Of a stretch of DNA of 64,000 bases, positions 1-11,177 are shown piece by piece. Numbering within the stretch: position 1 is the first letter of the stretch; each line of letters opens with the position of its first letter. This DNA comes from Bacillus sp. REN16 (GTDB taxonomy: Bacteria; Bacillota; Bacilli; Bacillales; Bacillaceae_L), in contig NZ_JAJFZK010000008.1 of NCBI RefSeq assembly GCF_020731355.1, forward strand, positions 62,001 through 126,000, written 5' to 3'. The notes beneath the pieces are model-generated. The model was not told the DNA's origin and did not search any database. It saw nothing but the letters and a program-made list of their open reading frames with translations. Made by a program: the position numbers and the translations under genes.

Positions 1-1
1 T

Positions 2-2570
<2,569 letters not shown>

Positions 2571-2586
2571 TAGATAGGAAAAAAGT

Positions 2587-2624
2587 GGCGAAAAAACGGA
2601 ATGTCGATTTTTTCGCCCTTTTCT
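2587..2624 (+). terminator. Intrinsic terminator after glvA
   Basis: A 10-bp stem (GGCGAAAAAA with TTTTTTCGCC) and an 11-nt loop, followed by a pyrimidine-rich CTTTTCTCC tail, begins 17 nt after the glvA stop. Confidence 0.8.
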
Positions 2625-2645
2625 CCTTGTGCGAAGAGATTATCT

Positions 2646-2684
2646 ATGAAAATAGGATTAGTTGGATTAGGGGAAATCGGCTGA
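2646..2684 (+). pseudogene. Remnant of a Rossmann-fold oxidoreductase start
   Basis: An ATG opens a 12-codon frame, MKIGLVGLGEIG, then TGA. This is the first strand and GxGxxG loop of a Gfo/Idh/MocA-type NAD-binding protein, cut before the fold continues. No further homologous reading is visible in any frame before the terminator at 2714. It is probably the stub of a deleted gene of the glv neighbourhood, but the match is short and could be chance. Confidence 0.35.
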
Positions 2685-2713
2685 TTGCCGTATACAATGA
2701 ATAAAAATAGACA

Positions 2714-2752
2714 AGAATATCAGACATTTTTTCGGTCTGATATTCTTTTTTT
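2714..2752 (+). terminator. Intrinsic terminator
   Basis: A perfect 12-bp stem (AGAATATCAGAC / GTCTGATATTCT) with a 9-nt loop and a run of T. It insulates the amidohydrolase gene from the glv operon. The hairpin at 37624 shares the AATATCAGA / TCTGATATT arms. Confidence 0.85.
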
Positions 2753-2853
2753 GGTATGATGTAAATAGCAGAGAATGCAATAAACAGGATTCTACAAATC
2801 CTCAAGAGCAGTCTCTCGAATTTGCAGGTGAACCCACAAAGGAGAATACACAA

Positions 2854-4092
2854 ATGAAGAATCCGAAAAACTCCTATTTGCTTCTGAATGTTTTATTAGA
2901 AAGCGGATACAAATATGAAAATGGGCAGGTTGTCGCTACTGAAACGAAATTACATAATATCGAAGTTGAAAACGGCATTATTATCAAAATCGAAGATACA
3001 AATACACCATATAGTAGAGATAAAGATTGCTATGATGCAAAGGGAATGCTGCTCCTCCCTGCATTCAAAGAAATGCATATTCATTTAGATAAAACCTATT
3101 ATGGTGGTCCTTGGAGGGCAGGGGCGAATCGAAAAAGTATTTTTGACATGATTGAATTTGAAGAAAAAATACTGCCAGAACTGCTTCCGACAGCACAAGA
3201 GCGCTCGGAAAAATTAATTGAGTTGATCCTAAGCTACGGTTCAACCTATGTTCGAAGTCACTGTAATATTGACCAGACTGTCGGGCTAAAAAATCTCGAA
3301 AAATTAAAGGCAGCCTTAGAGAAATATTCAGACAAGGTCTCACATGAAATCGTGGCTTTTCCTCAACATGGGCTACTTCATTCAAATGTAGAAGGTCTTC
3401 TCAGAGAAGCCATGGAACTTGGAGTAACACATGTAGGAGGTCTTGACCCAACTATTGTTGATGGAAATATGGAAAATTCCCTGGAAACGATGGTACAAAT
3501 CGCAGTGGATTATAACGCAGGCATTGATATTCATCTTCATGAGGGTGGGGAAACTGGCATAAAAGCCATTAATAGGTTGGCAGATTTTACGGAAGAAGCT
3601 GGACTAGAGGGAAAAGTAACAATCAGCCATGCATTCTCACTAGCTTCGTTGTCGGAAGAATCAGGAATCAAGCTTGCAAACCGGCTAGCGTCATTAGGAA
3701 TTTCGATTGCCTCAACTGTTCCTATTGGTAAAACGATCATGCCGATTCCACTCCTACAAAGGCAGGGGGTAGAAGTCCTTCTTGGAAATGATAGTATAAC
3801 AGATCATTGGTCACCGTTTGGGGTTGGAGATATTCTTCAAAAAGCTCATCTTGCAGCACAATTAAATGGTTGGAGTAATGAGTACCATTTGTCACGTGCT
3901 TTATCCCTAGCCACTAGAGGCATTACTCCTTTAGATAAAGAGGGTAATCAGATCTGGCCAAGGGTTGGAGATGAAGCAACTGCCGTCTTCGTACCAGCAA
4001 GCTGTTCGGCAGAAGCAGTAGCACGATTGCCAAAACGTGTGGCAGTACTGCATAAAGGTGTTTTTTCTTCAGGGGCTTTAGATAAAAAGTAA
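2854..4092 (+). CDS. Amidohydrolase / cytosine deaminase-like metal-dependent hydrolase
   Basis: A cytoplasmic TIM-barrel amidohydrolase of 412 residues that probably deaminates or hydrolyses a cyclic amide or nucleobase-like compound. The metal ligands fit the CodA-like subgroup: H75-x-H77 in MHIHLDK, RSHCNIDQT, a His in HLHEGGETG, a His in TISHAF, and the terminal Asp in LLGNDSITDHWSPFG. Ribosome site AAAGGAG precedes the ATG. The next gene is a niacin transporter, but each has its own terminator or promoter, so a shared pathway is not shown. The substrate cannot be named from sequence. Confidence 0.8.
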   Translation: MKNPKNSYLLLNVLLESGYKYENGQVVATETKLHNIEVENGIIIKIEDTNTPYSRDKDCYDAKGMLLLPAFKEMHIHLDKTYYGGPWRAGANRKSIFDMIEFEEKILPELLPTAQERSEKLIELILSYGSTYVRSHCNIDQTVGLKNLEKLKAALEKYSDKVSHEIVAFPQHGLLHSNVEGLLREAMELGVTHVGGLDPTIVDGNMENSLETMVQIAVDYNAGIDIHLHEGGETGIKAINRLADFTEEAGLEGKVTISHAFSLASLSEESGIKLANRLASLGISIASTVPIGKTIMPIPLLQRQGVEVLLGNDSITDHWSPFGVGDILQKAHLAAQLNGWSNEYHLSRALSLATRGITPLDKEGNQIWPRVGDEATAVFVPASCSAEAVARLPKRVAVLHKGVFSSGALDKK

Positions 4093-4097
4093 TCATT

Positions 4098-4152
4098 AAA
4101 AAGTGAGCATACATTGTCTACAGTCTGACAACGTACGCTTACTTTTTGCATT
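4098..4152 (+). terminator. Long hairpin terminator after the amidohydrolase gene
   Basis: Two 21-nt arms (beginning AAAAAGTGAGC, ending GCTTACTTTTT) pair with four evenly spaced mismatches, and the distal arm ends in T residues. It starts 5 nt after the stop codon. Confidence 0.7.
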
Positions 4153-4258
4153 TCTTATTCTTAAAGTAGGGCCTGTCCCCAGCAGCCTCACTTTTTTATA
4201 CCAAATAGATAATATGAGATTAAAGGGTTCATACTAAATCCAGACCTCGAAAAAAACC

Positions 4259-4287
4259 TTGTATTTTCAATTAAATCAAATTATAGT
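4259..4287 (+). promoter_or_regulatory. Promoter of niaP
   Basis: A SigA-type promoter: TTGTAT at 4259-4264 and TATAGT at 4282-4287, separated by 17 nt. It lies just upstream of the candidate NiaR operator. Confidence 0.6.
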
Positions 4288-4298
4288 AGATAGGTAAT

Positions 4299-4320
4299 GA
4301 CAACTGTCAAGACACTAAGT
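4299..4320 (+). promoter_or_regulatory. Candidate NiaR (niacin repressor) operator
   Basis: The sequence ACAACTGTCAAGACACTAAGT contains the TGTCAAGACA core that I recall from NiaR (YrxA) sites in front of nad and niaP genes. It sits just downstream of the promoter and directly before the niaP ribosome site, where a repressor would block transcription. The motif is from memory; no NiaR gene is in the window. Confidence 0.55.
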
Positions 4321-4330
4321 GGGGGTAAAA

Positions 4331-5533
4331 ATGATGACAGAAAATACAATTTCAAAGCGAAAGCTTCTTGGTATCGCAGGGCTCGGCTGGATGTTTGATG
4401 CACTAGATGTTGGGATGCTTTCATTTATCATTGCAGCACTGAGCGCTGATTGGGGTTTGACACCAGAACAGATGGGGTGGATTGGAAGTGTGAATTCCAT
4501 TGGGATGGCTGTAGGTGCCCTTCTTTTTGGTCTTTGGGCTGATAAAATTGGCAGGAAAAATATATTTATAATCACATTAATCTTATTTTCACTAGCGAGC
4601 GGTATTTCGGCATTGACAACGACTCTGTTCGCCTTTTTAGTTCTGCGTTTTTTTGTTGGCTTAGGTCTGGGCGGGGAATTACCAGTTGCTTCGACACTTG
4701 TTTCAGAGAGTGTAGAAGCCAAAGAGCGTGGTAGAGTTGTTGTGTTGCTTGAAAGCTTTTGGGCATTTGGTTGGCTATTGGCAGCACTTATTTCATATTT
4801 TGTTATTCCATCATTTGGCTGGAGAGTAGCCCTAATCTTGGGAGCTTTACCTGCTTTTTATGCCATTTATTTACGTTTGAAACTTCCAGATTCTCCGGCA
4901 TTTTCGCCCAAAAAAGTGGAGAAACGGTCGATTGGACAAAATATCCGAGATGTTTGGTCAAAGAAATATGCACGCCCTACATTCGTTCTTTGGATGGTTT
5001 GGTTCACAGTTGTTTTTTCATACTATGGGATGTTCCTTTGGTTGCCAAGTGTGATGGTGATGAAAGGCTTTAGTATGATTCAAAGTTTCGAATATGTATT
5101 AATCATGACTTTGGCACAGCTGCCGGGTTATTTTACAGCTGCATGGCTTATTGAACGAGTAGGGAGAAAGTTTGTGCTTGTCACTTATTTACTTGGGACA
5201 GCGGGGGCGGCCCTAGTTTTCGGTCAGGCAGAAACAACTGCAGTCTTGATCGTATCGGGAATCTTATTATCGTTCTTCAACCTTGGCGCATGGGGAGCTT
5301 TATATGCTTACACCCCTGAACAATATCCAGCTGTCATTCGTGGGACTGGGGCTGGTATGGCCGCAGCTATCGGTCGTGTAGGTGGGATCCTTGGTCCACT
5401 TCTTGTTGGATCACTAGTCGCAGCAGGTAAACCGATTGGTTTCATTTTTGCGCTATTTTGTGCTAGTATCGTCATCGGTGTGATTATCCTTGCGGTTTTA
5501 GGGAAAGAAACAAAACAGGTTGAATTAACTTAA
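4331..5533 (+). CDS. niaP: Niacin/nicotinate MFS transporter
   Basis: A 12-segment major facilitator that imports nicotinic acid for NAD synthesis. The whole sequence resembles B. subtilis YceI/NiaP closely (KLLGIAGLGWMFDALDVG near the start, then LPVASTLVSESV, SFFNLGAWGALYAYTPEQYP and a GKETKQ tail). The A-like loop motif GLWADKIGRKN is present. A GTG at 4319 overlaps the GGGGG ribosome site, so the ATG at 4331 (or 4334) is the likely start, giving about 400 residues. The upstream operator fits NiaR control. Confidence 0.88.
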   Translation: MMTENTISKRKLLGIAGLGWMFDALDVGMLSFIIAALSADWGLTPEQMGWIGSVNSIGMAVGALLFGLWADKIGRKNIFIITLILFSLASGISALTTTLFAFLVLRFFVGLGLGGELPVASTLVSESVEAKERGRVVVLLESFWAFGWLLAALISYFVIPSFGWRVALILGALPAFYAIYLRLKLPDSPAFSPKKVEKRSIGQNIRDVWSKKYARPTFVLWMVWFTVVFSYYGMFLWLPSVMVMKGFSMIQSFEYVLIMTLAQLPGYFTAAWLIERVGRKFVLVTYLLGTAGAALVFGQAETTAVLIVSGILLSFFNLGAWGALYAYTPEQYPAVIRGTGAGMAAAIGRVGGILGPLLVGSLVAAGKPIGFIFALFCASIVIGVIILAVLGKETKQVELT

Positions 5534-5638
5534 ATCTTCGCGACCTGTTTACAAGTATTGCTAATGAGTACGGGTTGACGATATACAGGTATTATAGTAG
5601 TATAGAAAATAATTAAATAAGACCTCACTTTTATTAGT

Positions 5639-5880
5639 GGGGTAGAGGCGCGATATTTAACAGTCTTTAGTGGAGTTTGAGAAGCAATGATGCTAAGGAG
5701 AAGGAAATGTCGCCGAAGTTTGTAATAATCTCGGTATTACATGCTGGGTCTGCAGTTAAGAGCTGCAGGACTGTCTCAATAAACACCTAGTTTATTGAGT
5801 TGTGCTATCTCATTTGGGATAAAAGAGAGGACTTAAGGCATCGATACAGCGACCTGAGTATATCTCAGGTCTTTTTTTGT
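5639..5880 (+). promoter_or_regulatory. Lysine riboswitch (L box) with expression platform
   Basis: The conserved L-box blocks occur in order: GTAGAGGCGCGA near 5643-5654, AAGGAAATGTCGCCGAAG at 5701-5718, GCTGGGTCTGCAG at 5753-5765, and a GACTGTCTCAATAAA arm that pairs with TTTATTGAG before GTGCTATCTC near 5815. The P1 strands GGTAG and CTATC are both present. An intrinsic terminator at 5851-5878 follows, so lysine binding would stop transcription of the downstream ABC transporter genes. The arrangement matches the B. subtilis lysC leader. Confidence 0.9.
5851..5878 (+). terminator. Riboswitch-controlled terminator
   Basis: An 8-bp stem GACCTGAG / CTCAGGTC with a 5-nt loop and seven T residues, 31 nt before the transporter's first gene. 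It is the OFF-state hairpin of the lysine riboswitch. Confidence 0.85.
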
Positions 5881-5909
5881 CGAAATTTATAAATAGGAGT
5901 AGATAGATT

Positions 5910-6746
5910 ATGAGAAACAAATTATCATTATTCATAGTTTTATTGATTTCAGCAATTCTTTTATTGGCAGGATGTGGGACGAGTAATACTTCCAAAGCCG
6001 GTTCATCAGAAGACAATACATTTAAGGTCGGTCTTGAGGCTGGGTATGCGCCGTTTAACTGGACTCAAAACGATGATTCCAACGGTGGGGTTAAAATTGA
6101 TGGTTCAGCAGAGTATGCGGGTGGATATGATGTAGAAATCGCGAAAAAAGTGGCTGAAGGATTAGGAAAAGAATTAGTGATTGTTAAAACAGAGTGGGAT
6201 GGCCTTGTTCCGGCTTTACAATCAGGAAAAATTGATGCCATCGTAGCAGGTATGTCGCCGACAGCAGAACGTAAAGAAGCAATCGACTTTTCCGAAAATT
6301 ACTATACATCGAATTTAGTAATGGTTGTGAAGAAAGGCAGCCAGTATGAAAATGCTGCTTCTATACAAGATTTTAATGGAGCAAAAATTACAGCTCAGTT
6401 AAATACGTTCCACTATTCAGTGATCGATCAAATTGAAGGTGTCGAGAAGAAAACAGCAATGGACAACTTCCCGGCAATGCGTGTAGCTCTTGAATCGGGA
6501 ATCATTGATGGATACGTTTCAGAGCGTCCTGAAGGAATTAGTGCTTCATCTGCAAACGAAAACTTTGTCATGGTTGAATTTGAAGAGGGATTTAAAACAT
6601 CAGCAGATGATACAGCAATCGCTGTCGGACTTAAAAAAGGCAGTGAATTAACAGATAAAATCAATGAAGTTTTAGCAGGTATCTCAGAAGAAGAACGTAC
6701 AAGCATTATGGATACTGCTATTATTAATCAACCAGCAGCAGAATAA
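5910..6746 (+). CDS. Amino-acid (probably lysine) ABC transporter, substrate-binding lipoprotein
   Basis: A family 3 extracellular binding protein anchored to the outer face of the membrane. A signal peptide ends in the lipobox LLAGC, with the lipidated Cys at residue 22. Typical fold markers follow: VGLEAGYAPFNW, GGYDVEIAKKVAEGLGK, IVAGMSPTAERKEAIDFS and SGIIDGYVSERPEG. Length (278) is usual. Permease and ATPase genes follow, and the lysine riboswitch in front makes lysine or a related basic amino acid the likely ligand. Start chosen by AGGAG upstream and the complete signal peptide. Confidence 0.9.
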   Translation: MRNKLSLFIVLLISAILLLAGCGTSNTSKAGSSEDNTFKVGLEAGYAPFNWTQNDDSNGGVKIDGSAEYAGGYDVEIAKKVAEGLGKELVIVKTEWDGLVPALQSGKIDAIVAGMSPTAERKEAIDFSENYYTSNLVMVVKKGSQYENAASIQDFNGAKITAQLNTFHYSVIDQIEGVEKKTAMDNFPAMRVALESGIIDGYVSERPEGISASSANENFVMVEFEEGFKTSADDTAIAVGLKKGSELTDKINEVLAGISEEERTSIMDTAIINQPAAE

Positions 6747-6757
6747 AGAACGCCGGA

Positions 6758-6793
6758 AACCGGCTGTATACCAACATACAGTCGGTTTTATCG
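6758..6793 (+). terminator. Intercistronic hairpin, partial terminator
   Basis: Arms AACCGGCTGTAT and ATACAGTCGGTT form a 12-nt stem with one mismatch, followed by TTTAT. It lies between the binding-protein gene and the permease gene, a position where such hairpins often keep the binding protein in excess. Confidence 0.6.
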
Positions 6794-6811
6794 AGTAAAG
6801 GAGGAAATAAG

Positions 6812-7555
6812 ATGAGTTTTGAGTGGATCATCCGAATAATCGCAGAAAACTGGCCAATGTTCCTTCGTGGTGCTGGCGTAACACTTTTGATTGCTCTTAT
6901 CGGGACAATCTTTGGGGCAATGATAGGTTTGGTAGCAGGTGTCATTCGTACCATTCCAGTGCCTGAACGTGGAATGAACAAAGTATTTTTAAAGGTGATT
7001 AACACAATCCTCTCAATCTATATTGAATTCTTCCGTGGAACACCGATGATTGTTCAAGCGATGGTGATTTATTATGGTTCCGCGATGGCATTTGGAATCG
7101 ATATGAATGTTTTTGTCGCAGCCATTATCGTTGTTTCGATTAATACAGGCGCATATATGGCAGAGTATGTCCGTGGTGGGATTGTATCAATTGATAAAGG
7201 ACAGTTCGAAGCAGCCCATGCAATTGGAATGAATCATGTCCAGGCAATGTGGAATGTTGTATTGCCACAGGTAATCCGAAACATACTACCAGCAACAGGT
7301 AATCAATTTGTGATTAATATTAAAGATACATCCGTTCTAAACGTCATTTCCGTTACAGAATTATATTTCGTGACCAAATCGATTTCAGGAAATAACTTTA
7401 GATATTTTGAATCCTTTTTCGTAGCATGTATGATTTACTTTGTGATGACCTTTATTGTAACTAGAATATTGCTATATTTTGAAAAGAAATTAGATGGTGC
7501 AGACAACTATACAATGATTGGAAACGACACCTCATTAGAAGCAAATCAAAAATAA
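6812..7555 (+). CDS. Amino-acid (probably lysine) ABC transporter permease
   Basis: Membrane component of a polar amino-acid uptake system, 247 residues with about five membrane segments. The His/Glu/Gln permease signature is visible ([12 protein letters not shown], then [28 protein letters not shown], the EAA loop contacting the ATPase). Ribosome site AAAGGAGG is 8 nt before the ATG. It belongs to the riboswitch-controlled operon, between the binding protein and the ATPase. Confidence 0.9.
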   Translation: MSFEWIIRIIAENWPMFLRGAGVTLLIALIGTIFGAMIGLVAGVIRTIPVPERGMNKVFLKVINTILSIYIEFFRGTPMIVQAMVIYYGSAMAFGIDMNVFVAAIIVVSINTGAYMAEYVRGGIVSIDKGQFEAAHAIGMNHVQAMWNVVLPQVIRNILPATGNQFVINIKDTSVLNVISVTELYFVTKSISGNNFRYFESFFVACMIYFVMTFIVTRILLYFEKKLDGADNYTMIGNDTSLEANQK

Positions 7556-7575
7556 CGGAGGAAGGAGGAGAGTAT

Positions 7576-8316
7576 ATGGAAAAGATTATAGATATTCAAC
7601 ATTTAAACAAATCCTTCGGCGCTCATGAAGTATTAAAAGATATTAATTTCTCTGTTAATAAAGGAGAGGTAGTCTCCATCATCGGTTCCTCAGGTTCTGG
7701 TAAGTCAACTCTTCTTCGTTGTATTAATCTTTTAGAAAGACCCAGCGGCGGGGAAATTATCTATCAAGGCAAAAATATCTTGGATGACAAGCATGATGTA
7801 ACTACCTATCGAAGGCATTTAGGGATGGTTTTCCAACAATTTAACTTATTTAATAATCATAATGTCCTTAACAATTGTGTAGTGGGACAAATCAAAGTGC
7901 TGAAACGCTCCAAGGAAGAAGCGGAACAAGTCGCGATGAAATACTTAAAGGTTGTTGGCATGGATAAATACATTAACGCCAAGCCGAAGCAACTGTCCGG
8001 AGGCCAAAAGCAACGTGTTGCAATTGCAAGAGCACTTTCCATGGAACCAGATGTGATGTTATTTGATGAGCCAACATCAGCACTTGATCCGGAAATGGTG
8101 GGAGAAGTTCTGAAAGTAATGAAGGAACTTGCTGAATCTGGTCTGACGATGTTAATCGTAACGCACGAAATGGAATTTGCAAAAGAAGTATCTGACCGGG
8201 TCGTCTTTATGGACAAAGGAGTTATTGCAGAAGAAGGAAGTCCGAAGCAGATTTTCAATAATCCTACACAAGATCGTACGAGGGAATTCCTAAAACGTAC
8301 GTTAGTACATTCATAA
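7576..8316 (+). CDS. Amino-acid (probably lysine) ABC transporter ATP-binding protein
   Basis: Drives the transporter by ATP hydrolysis at the inner membrane face. Walker A is GSSGSGKST, the signature is [15 protein letters not shown], Walker B is [14 protein letters not shown] and the switch His lies in VTHEMEFA. Length (246) is standard for the GlnQ/HisP type. It begins 20 nt after the permease stop with a GGAGGAAGGAGG ribosome site, and ends the operon at a terminator. Confidence 0.92.
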   Translation: MEKIIDIQHLNKSFGAHEVLKDINFSVNKGEVVSIIGSSGSGKSTLLRCINLLERPSGGEIIYQGKNILDDKHDVTTYRRHLGMVFQQFNLFNNHNVLNNCVVGQIKVLKRSKEEAEQVAMKYLKVVGMDKYINAKPKQLSGGQKQRVAIARALSMEPDVMLFDEPTSALDPEMVGEVLKVMKELAESGLTMLIVTHEMEFAKEVSDRVVFMDKGVIAEEGSPKQIFNNPTQDRTREFLKRTLVHS

Positions 8317-8355
8317 AAAAAAGCAGTGGATTTTTCACAAATCACACTGCTTTTT
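8317..8355. terminator. Bidirectional terminator
   Basis: An AAAAAGCAGTG / CACTGCTTTTT stem flanked by A and T runs lies between the convergent ABC ATPase and amino-acid permease genes and can serve both. Confidence 0.8.
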
Positions 8356-8356
8356 C

Positions 8357-9748
8357 TTATTCCCTATTCATTACGCTATGCTTTTGACCATATGCAAAAT
8401 AGAAAAGTAATCCTATTAGAAACCAAACACCGCAGGCAACCCATGTAAAGACGGAGAGCTGAGTCATTAAAAATAAACATAATAAGAATGAACAAATCGG
8501 TAAGATTGGGAAAAATGGTACTTTAAAACCATTCGTTGGAATACTTTTATTTTTTCTTAAGTAAATAACCCCGAGTGAAACGACTGTAAATGCAAGTAAT
8601 GTTCCCATGTTTACTAGTTCTGCTAGCTTAGATAACGGAATAAAACCTGCACAAAAAGCTACGAGAATTGCAAATACCCACGTATTTTTAACGGGGGATT
8701 TATGTTTTTTACTAAGCTCATACAAACTTTTCGGCAACAATCCGTCACGGCCAAACGCATATAGAAGTCGAGTTCCGCCATATGACATAACAAGTATAAC
8801 TGTCATCATCCCAACAACAGCACCAAGCGAAATAACACCTGCTACCCAATCCTGATGGACAATCTGCATCACGAAACTGACCGGATCACTTACATTTAGC
8901 TTTGTATAGGAAACCATTCCGGTCAAAACAAGCGAAACCGTCCCATAAAGTATCGTACATATCAATAATGATCCAATAATTCCAATTGGCATATTCCGTT
9001 GCGGGTTCTTTACCTCTTCAGCAGCTGACGATACAGCATCGAACCCAAGATAAGCAAAGAAAACGAGAGCCGCCCCCGTTATCACGCCATTCATTCCAAA
9101 GGGCATAAACGGCTGCCAATTAGCAGGCTCAACATAGAAAATACCGACTCCAATAAATAAAAGAATCACACCTACTTTAATAAATACCATGATCATATTA
9201 ACCTTCGTCGATTCTCTTATTCCGAGTGTTAATAAAAAAGCAGTAGCAAAGATAATGGCTATTGCCGGAATATTTATATATGTTCCATCAGCCGGATTAA
9301 AAGAACCTGAGATTGCCTTTGGAATGGTAACATGAAAACCTTCTAACAAAGCACTTAAATAAGCAGACCAACCAGTCGCAACCGCAGCAACCGCCAAGCC
9401 GTATTCCAGCAGTAACGCCCACCCGACTAACCAAGCGACTAATTCTCCAAATACTATGTATGAATAGGTATAGGCACTGCCCGTTACTAGTACAGAGGAA
9501 GAAAATTCTGAATAACACATCGCGGCAAATGCACAGACTATCGCAGCTATAATAAACGAAATAACGATACCTGGTCCTGCGTGCCCAGCGGCTACTGTCC
9601 CAGGAAGAATAAAAATACCAGTTCCAACAATGGCACCTACACCAAGGAGCATTAAGTCAAAAGCTCCTAACGTTTTCGGTAACTGAATATCTCCATCTTT
9701 TTCCAGTAACTCCTTGAGATCTTTTTTCCTAAATAAAACATCTTTCAT
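8357..9748 (-). CDS. APC-family cationic amino-acid permease (YfnA-like)
   Basis: A 463-residue membrane protein with about 12 segments, closely resembling B. subtilis YfnA and the cationic amino-acid transporter group. Conserved markers are LLGVGAIVGTGIFILPGTVA near residue 33, CYSEFSSSVLVTGSAYTY, GFDAVSSAAEEVKNPQRNMP and LVNMGTLLAF. The short hydrophilic N-terminus (RKKDLKELLEKDG) is also typical. It takes up amino acids with protons; the substrate is not readable. It is transcribed alone, convergent with the lysine transporter. The 170 nt upstream shows no riboswitch. Confidence 0.85.
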   Translation of the reverse strand: MKDVLFRKKDLKELLEKDGDIQLPKTLGAFDLMLLGVGAIVGTGIFILPGTVAAGHAGPGIVISFIIAAIVCAFAAMCYSEFSSSVLVTGSAYTYSYIVFGELVAWLVGWALLLEYGLAVAAVATGWSAYLSALLEGFHVTIPKAISGSFNPADGTYINIPAIAIIFATAFLLTLGIRESTKVNMIMVFIKVGVILLFIGVGIFYVEPANWQPFMPFGMNGVITGAALVFFAYLGFDAVSSAAEEVKNPQRNMPIGIIGSLLICTILYGTVSLVLTGMVSYTKLNVSDPVSFVMQIVHQDWVAGVISLGAVVGMMTVILVMSYGGTRLLYAFGRDGLLPKSLYELSKKHKSPVKNTWVFAILVAFCAGFIPLSKLAELVNMGTLLAFTVVSLGVIYLRKNKSIPTNGFKVPFFPILPICSFLLCLFLMTQLSVFTWVACGVWFLIGLLFYFAYGQKHSVMNRE

Positions 9749-9921
9749 ATTGAACCCTCATTTTTTTGAAAATATGTAAAAAGTCTATATGTTAATTTAG
9801 TAAAGGTCAACCAGTTTTGTCGAATTACCGATAATACTGTCGAAAAAATCTTAATACGCATACAATACCATCTTGAAAAATGATATATTTTAAAGGATGA
9901 CTAACATAAAAAGAGGTAAAA

Positions 9922-10503
9922 ATGAAGGAGTTTACTAATAAAAAAATATATTACACTGCCGTTTGGCTCATTATAGCCATTATGATAACTGGATTGTTGG
10001 TTGAAAACCCGTATTTTGGAGAATATCGGATGGGTTATATACTCCATATGGTCCTTGTATTCATTTTATCTGTCTGCCTATTACTTTATCCTAGGAAAAG
10101 CACGGGTATTCTTAGACTATGTATTATTATGGTTGCGTTCATTTACTTTTACACAATGTTTCTTTTATACCCTGAGACCGGATCCTCTTTTATTTTTTTA
10201 TCCTTTATTCCGGCCCTTTCGATTTTGTTTTTTGATAAAAGGCTTTTTTACTTTTCGTTGTTATTAAATTGTTTATCGATTTTGTTTTTGTTTGGATATT
10301 TTACTTTTATTGATCAAGAAACGCGATACACCTTTTTTGAACAGGATTTAGTAGGAAATTTAATAAACTTTATCGCCACTCAAATCATCCTTTATTTTAT
10401 CTTTTATCTAACAAATGGAAGAATAGAAAAACAAAAATCATATTACGAACAAATTCAACAAACTGAACGCTTAAAGATGACTGGGCAGCTTGCAGCTGCA
10501 TAA
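9922..10503 (+). pseudogene. Truncated sensor histidine kinase (KinB-like input domain only)
   Basis: 193 residues with about six membrane segments (residues 10-160), then a short helix KQKSYYEQIQQTERLKMTGQLAA and a stop. In related Bacillus sporulation-type kinases this helix runs straight into the H-box (LAASISHEIRNP); here the frame ends after LAAA, just before the phosphorylated His, and no kinase or ATPase domain follows. A terminator starts at the stop codon. It is therefore a kinase that has lost its catalytic half, either a decaying gene or a free-standing membrane domain. Start supported by AGAGG upstream. Confidence 0.7.
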
Positions 10504-10549
10504 AAAGGGATACAGTCTTTTGGAAACGCAAAGACCCGTATCCTTTTTT
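10502..10549 (+). terminator. Terminator at the kinase truncation point
   Basis: Long imperfect stem: AAAAAGGGATACAGTCTTT pairs with AAAGACCCGTATCCTTTTTT. It overlaps the stop codon of the truncated kinase. Confidence 0.7.
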
Positions 10550-10635
10550 CATGGACAATTCACAATCGTCATCCTTAATTTGCCAATGAATTTACTTCAT
10601 ATCATTTCAATTGAATAAAAATATAGTATCGATTT

Positions 10636-10662
10636 TGCAACTTTTTATAGGTCTGTTTCGTG
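10636..10662 (+). promoter_or_regulatory. Candidate ECF sigma promoter of the sigM-like operon
   Basis: TGCAAC at 10636-10641 and CGTG at 10659-10662, 17 nt apart, resemble the ECF pattern TGAAAC/CGTC. They lie 24 nt before the sigma gene's start, as expected for an autoregulated SigM-type operon. Two positions differ from consensus. Confidence 0.45.
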
Positions 10663-10685
10663 GATAGGTTGAAGGGGGGAAAGCG

Positions 10686-11177
10686 GTGGGTTTAGATGAG
10701 GCGTTTGAATCATATGTAGACGATCTATATCGATATTTATTTTCCCTTTCAAAAAATCATCATACGGCGGAGGATTTAGTCCAGGAGACATTTTACCGGG
10801 CGTACCTTCAGCTGGCAGAAGATGAGATTAGTCATATCAAACCATGGCTGTTTAAAGTGGCTTATCATGCTTTTATCGATTTTACCAGGAAACATAATCG
10901 GCTGTTCATTACTGATGAAATTCATAATCGAGTTAGCCTGAAAACACCGGAAAGTTATCTATTAGAAAAAGAGGGGTTTGCCACACTCATGAACGATATA
11001 CATTCGTTGAAGGAAACTGAAATGCATGCCTTAGTTCTGTGTGACTTGCATCAGTTGAGTTTGAACGAATCGGCGGAAATTCTTCAATTAAATTTGAATA
11101 CGCTAAAGAGCCATTTATTCCGGGGAAGGAAAAAGGTGGTTGAAAGGGTTAAGGAAAGGAGGAGACAAGATGGATAA
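10686..11177 (+). CDS. sigM: ECF sigma factor, SigM-like
   Basis: A 163-residue ECF sigma-70 family factor. Region 2 spans about residues 5-70 (YRYLFSLSKNHHTAEDLVQETFYRAY, KPWLFKVAYHAFIDFTRKH) and region 4 about 100-155 (LNESAEILQLNLNTLKSHLFRGRKKV). It resembles B. subtilis SigM in length and sequence, and the downstream anti-sigma and small membrane protein genes match the sigM-yhdL-yhdK order. SigM-type factors control the cell-envelope stress response. Start is GTG with GGGGGG upstream. The symbol rests on similarity plus operon order. Confidence 0.75.
   Translation: MGLDEAFESYVDDLYRYLFSLSKNHHTAEDLVQETFYRAYLQLAEDEISHIKPWLFKVAYHAFIDFTRKHNRLFITDEIHNRVSLKTPESYLLEKEGFATLMNDIHSLKETEMHALVLCDLHQLSLNESAEILQLNLNTLKSHLFRGRKKVVERVKERRRQDG

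Noticed and set aside
4315-4722. 135-residue minus-strand frame opposite niaP
   Set aside because: Shadow of the MFS gene; Pro/Lys-rich reverse translation of membrane helices.
7857-8345. 162-residue minus-strand frame opposite the lysine ATPase
   Set aside because: Shadow frame; the plus strand carries all ABC motifs.
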